Shown: in pieces, positions 61,937-64,000 of the stretch
Layout of the letters: every line of letters starts with the position of its first letter
Numbering within the stretch: position 1 is the stretch's first letter
DNA from: Hoskinsella mucinilytica
GTDB lineage: Bacteria; Bacillota_I; Bacilli_A; Erysipelotrichales; Erysipelotrichaceae
NCBI RefSeq assembly: GCF_045223415.1
Contig: NZ_JBEQZJ010000017.1
Span: 13,205-77,204, forward strand
DNA length: 64,000 bases
Reading direction: 5' to 3'
Position numbers and translations under genes: made by a program
The notes under the pieces: model-generated
What the model was told of the DNA's origin: nothing
The model's input: the letters and a program-made list of their open reading frames with translations, nothing else
The model's database searches: none

Positions 61937-62624
61937 TTACATTTTTTTCTTTTGTATTTGATTCCATTCCCTATTCTCACACCAATATACTGTATTATCT
62001 GTAACATCAAACACCATGGACACTACCGTTGGACATATTGTTTGTGAAGTCTCTTTTAAGATTTTAAAACAATCTGAAACATCAAAGTCCTCCTTTTTAT
62101 GTTCAAGCATACCTACAGCTTTCTAATATCTGTCCCATCCCATCCAAGGGTGTTGTTCTGTTTCTCCTTTCAATGGAGAAAAATTAGTTAAAACGGAGTA
62201 ATTGGGTTTAGGTAGATAGCGTGTTCCTTGTCCCGGAATGATTTGTAAGACATTGCCTGCACGATCTGATAATTGGGATTGAAATGTAACACCCGGAATG
62301 CTGAAAACCGGTTCTTTTTCAACAAGACTTTTGATTTCAACTAATGTTTTTTTACATAGAAGTAAATCAATATCTAACATCATGATATTTAGACCATCAG
62401 TATGAATAGGATTGCTTCTTTCATCAAATGGCCAACAAGTTGGCTATAGCAACAAAATCTCCTCTGGCATTGGCACCAAACAATGGTAACCAACCTTCTT
62501 TTTCATCCTTTATGGCAATATATACCTTATCATCCTTTGCAAAGACCTTATACTCCATATCCAAAAGATCTAGATTGAAGCCAATGATCGTTTTATATCC
62601 ATTGGATACGATACTTGTACACAT
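61937..62624 (-). pseudogene. Linear amide C-N hydrolase (choloylglycine hydrolase-like), frameshifted
   Basis: Starts MCTSIVSNGYKTIIGFNLDL with the N-terminal nucleophile Cys2 of Ntn-type amidases, then GWLPLFGANARGDFVAIANL, a frame change near 62424-62400, then VEKEPVFSIPGVTFQSQLSD and GRWY-type text TRYLPKPNYSVLTNFSPLKG, a stop near 62120, and a last part VSMVFDVTDNTVYWCENREW. All pieces belong to one bile-salt-hydrolase-like/penicillin-V-amidase family enzyme. With at least one frameshift and one internal stop it is not functional. Confidence 0.85.
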
Positions 62625-62662
62625 AATTTGTACTCCTCCTCTTCATCCTACTTACATATTTA

Positions 62663-63313
62663 TTACATCAAATTCAGTTTTATTTGCTTCAATTTTTCTA
62701 GATTACCGGTTTGGATTGCAACTATATGATCCGCAATTTGTTTCTCTGACCAATTCCACCATTGTAAATCTAATAATTTGGATATTGTTTCTTCTGAAAA
62801 ACGTTTTCTAATTGGTTTTGCAGGAATACCACCAACAATCGTATATGGTGGTATATCTTTTGTTACCACAGCTCTTGTGCCAATGATTGCTCCATCGCCA
62901 ATGGTTACACCTGCCAAAATAACAGCCTCATATCCTATCCACACATCATTGCCAATGATGATATGGCCTTTATTATCCCATGCTTGTGCTACATCTTTCT
63001 TATCTAAATTCCATTCTTCGAAAAACAACGGAAATGGATAAGTAGATAGTGAAGATTGCGTATGATTTGCGCTGTTAAATAAGAATTTAGCTCCACAAGC
63101 AATCGAACAAAACTTTCCAATGATCAATTTATCCTTGTTCATTGGATAATGATACAAAACATTATTTTCTTCAAATAATCTTGGATCATTTACAAAATCG
63201 TTATACATTGTATAGTCACCTACGACTATATTTGCTTTCGTTATCACATTTTTTAAATAAATTGTTTCCTTATCTCCTGTTCGGGGATAAATTTTTTTAT
63301 CCGAAATAGACAT
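62663..63313 (-). CDS. Vat/CatB-type xenobiotic O-acetyltransferase
   Basis: A 216-residue left-handed beta-helix enzyme of the XAT group. Motifs: YHYPMNKDKLIIGKFCSIAC, the catalytic His in FNSANHTQSSLSTYP, the hexapeptide repeats IIIGNDVWIGYEAVILAGVT and IGDGAIIGTRAVVTKDIPPY, and the family ending PIRKRFSEETISKLLDLQWW. It resembles streptogramin-A (Vat) and CatB acetyltransferases, but chromosomal members often do not confer resistance, so the substrate is open. AGGAGGATTTTCAA precedes the ATG. Confidence 0.88.
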   Translation of the reverse strand: MSISDKKIYPRTGDKETIYLKNVITKANIVVGDYTMYNDFVNDPRLFEENNVLYHYPMNKDKLIIGKFCSIACGAKFLFNSANHTQSSLSTYPFPLFFEEWNLDKKDVAQAWDNKGHIIIGNDVWIGYEAVILAGVTIGDGAIIGTRAVVTKDIPPYTIVGGIPAKPIRKRFSEETISKLLDLQWWNWSEKQIADHIVAIQTGNLEKLKQIKLNLM

Positions 63314-63420
63314 TTGAAAATCCTCCTAATTTAATTTTTCATGTATGCTATTTCGGATAATACAATGCAAAGCCTCACTTCCACCACTCCCTTCATTAAG
63401 TATGTTCTTTTTAAATACAC

Positions 63421-63882
63421 TTACTTCATACGTTTCGCAAATATTTCTGCATTTATCAACCATTCACCATCATCTTGTACAGTAACATTTTTCCAGTGGA
63501 AACAATGATCTTCGATCTTAGTGAATATCCACTTTCTTCTTTCATCATTGATAAAGGTTAATACGATCATGTCATTTTGTTTTTTTGCTTCAAGTCTGAT
63601 TATGTTTCCAATATAACCATAAGCCACATCCCATGCATGTGTGTTGGGATTATAGATACGTAGTGAAGATCCATATTCATAATCGGGAAGAATAATAACA
63701 TCCTGAATAGCCATCCCCTCAAGAGCCCATGAAAAATGCCATTCACCCTGAATGGAAAGGGCTGGATTACTTTCAATATAATCTATTGCCCAACTACCGA
63801 TAAGTTTTCCAAAATAATCAAACGCTTCAGGTAACGCCGGATTTTTACTATCACTTATGAGCGCTTCTACAAAGTTTTGCAT
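63421..63882 (-). CDS. DUF1579-like protein, 153 aa
   Basis: A beta-rich small protein: YFGKLIGSWAIDYIESNPAL, IQGEWHFSWALEGMAIQDVI, GSSLRIYNPNTHAWDVAYGY. The pattern (a fixed GxW near the start, the GEWHFSWALEG strand, and R-x-Y-x-P) is that of DUF1579-like lipocalin-type proteins. GGAGGAAATACCA precedes the ATG. The function is not known. The last 118 bases of the window after it hold no gene that I can see. Confidence 0.65.
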   Translation of the reverse strand: MQNFVEALISDSKNPALPEAFDYFGKLIGSWAIDYIESNPALSIQGEWHFSWALEGMAIQDVIILPDYEYGSSLRIYNPNTHAWDVAYGYIGNIIRLEAKKQNDMIVLTFINDERRKWIFTKIEDHCFHWKNVTVQDDGEWLINAEIFAKRMK

Positions 63883-64000
63883 TGGTATTTCCTCCAGTAT
63901 AAATAAATTCTACCACATTCATTTATTCAAATACATGATATTATACTTTTTTCTTATTTAAATCGATCATCATCTCACTTGACCCACAATCATAACGCTT

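Noticed and set aside
62663..63313. Calling the Vat/CatB-like enzyme an antibiotic-resistance gene
   Set aside because: The fold and active-site histidine are present, but chromosomal relatives act on unknown substrates; resistance cannot be read from the sequence.
1..64000. CRISPR arrays, rRNA genes or complete tRNA genes
   Set aside because: Reading through the window I saw no regularly spaced repeat-spacer series, no rRNA-like blocks and only the 3' half of one tRNA.

Overview
The window looks like the chromosome of a low-GC Gram-positive bacterium (Bacillota). The style of the genes suggests an Erysipelotrichia- or Clostridia-type gut anaerobe, but no housekeeping gene settles the lineage. 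About 53.9 kb of it is one integrative and conjugative element (ICE) of the Tn1549/Tn916-like superfamily. The left end of the ICE lies outside the window: an excisionase-like gene is cut by base 1, so the integrase should lie further left. The right end appears to be at 53869-53912, where a 3' fragment of tRNA-Arg(CCT) marks an attachment site. Nearly all ICE genes lie on the minus strand.

Region by region. 1-2.5 kb: recombination and regulation end (excisionase, a MazF/PemK toxin with no visible antitoxin, two small sigma-70 region-4-like proteins, a serine-recombinase-like protein). 2.5-14.9 kb: a very AT-rich cargo island. It carries a complete agr-type quorum-sensing locus (agrA, agrC, a 48-codon agrD and agrB), a divergent small membrane-protein gene, a secreted C39-like cysteine protease, an anchored protein, a YcxB-like membrane protein and two large peptidoglycan-binding/DUF1906 proteins with unrelated C-termini. 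15-31.6 kb: conjugation machinery (CHAP/lytic transglycosylase, VirB4, PrgI, VirB6-like, Maff2/PrgJ-like, VirD4 coupling protein, PcfB, relaxase, MobC, a candidate oriT, primase). 31.6-42 kb: a roughly 2,683-residue methylase/helicase gene interrupted by a 2,326-bp group II intron. 42-49.4 kb: accessory proteins and a 1,717-residue thioester/SpaA-repeat surface adhesin. 49.4-52 kb: lipoprotein, ParB, ParA. 52.1-53.4 kb: an inserted zinc-ribbon/HEPN-like gene flanked by a duplicated parA 5' end.

From 53.9 kb on is a chromosomal flank with a decayed second copy of an ICE intergenic element, several pseudogenes (AAA_4-type regulator C-terminus, flavin reductase, choloylglycine-hydrolase-like enzyme) and small accessory genes (CPBP protease, Asp/Glu racemase, GNAT, Vat/CatB-like acetyltransferase, HTH regulator, several proteins of unknown function).

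The most notable system is the agr circuit carried on the ICE. Direct repeats related to CATAACTNACTT, spaced 20-21 bp, lie upstream of agrD, in the divergent agrA/membrane-protein promoter region, and upstream of the C39-protease operon. This suggests that one peptide signal controls both the agr locus and a secreted protease/cell-wall-effector module. The repeats and genes are read from the sequence; the regulatory link is inference.
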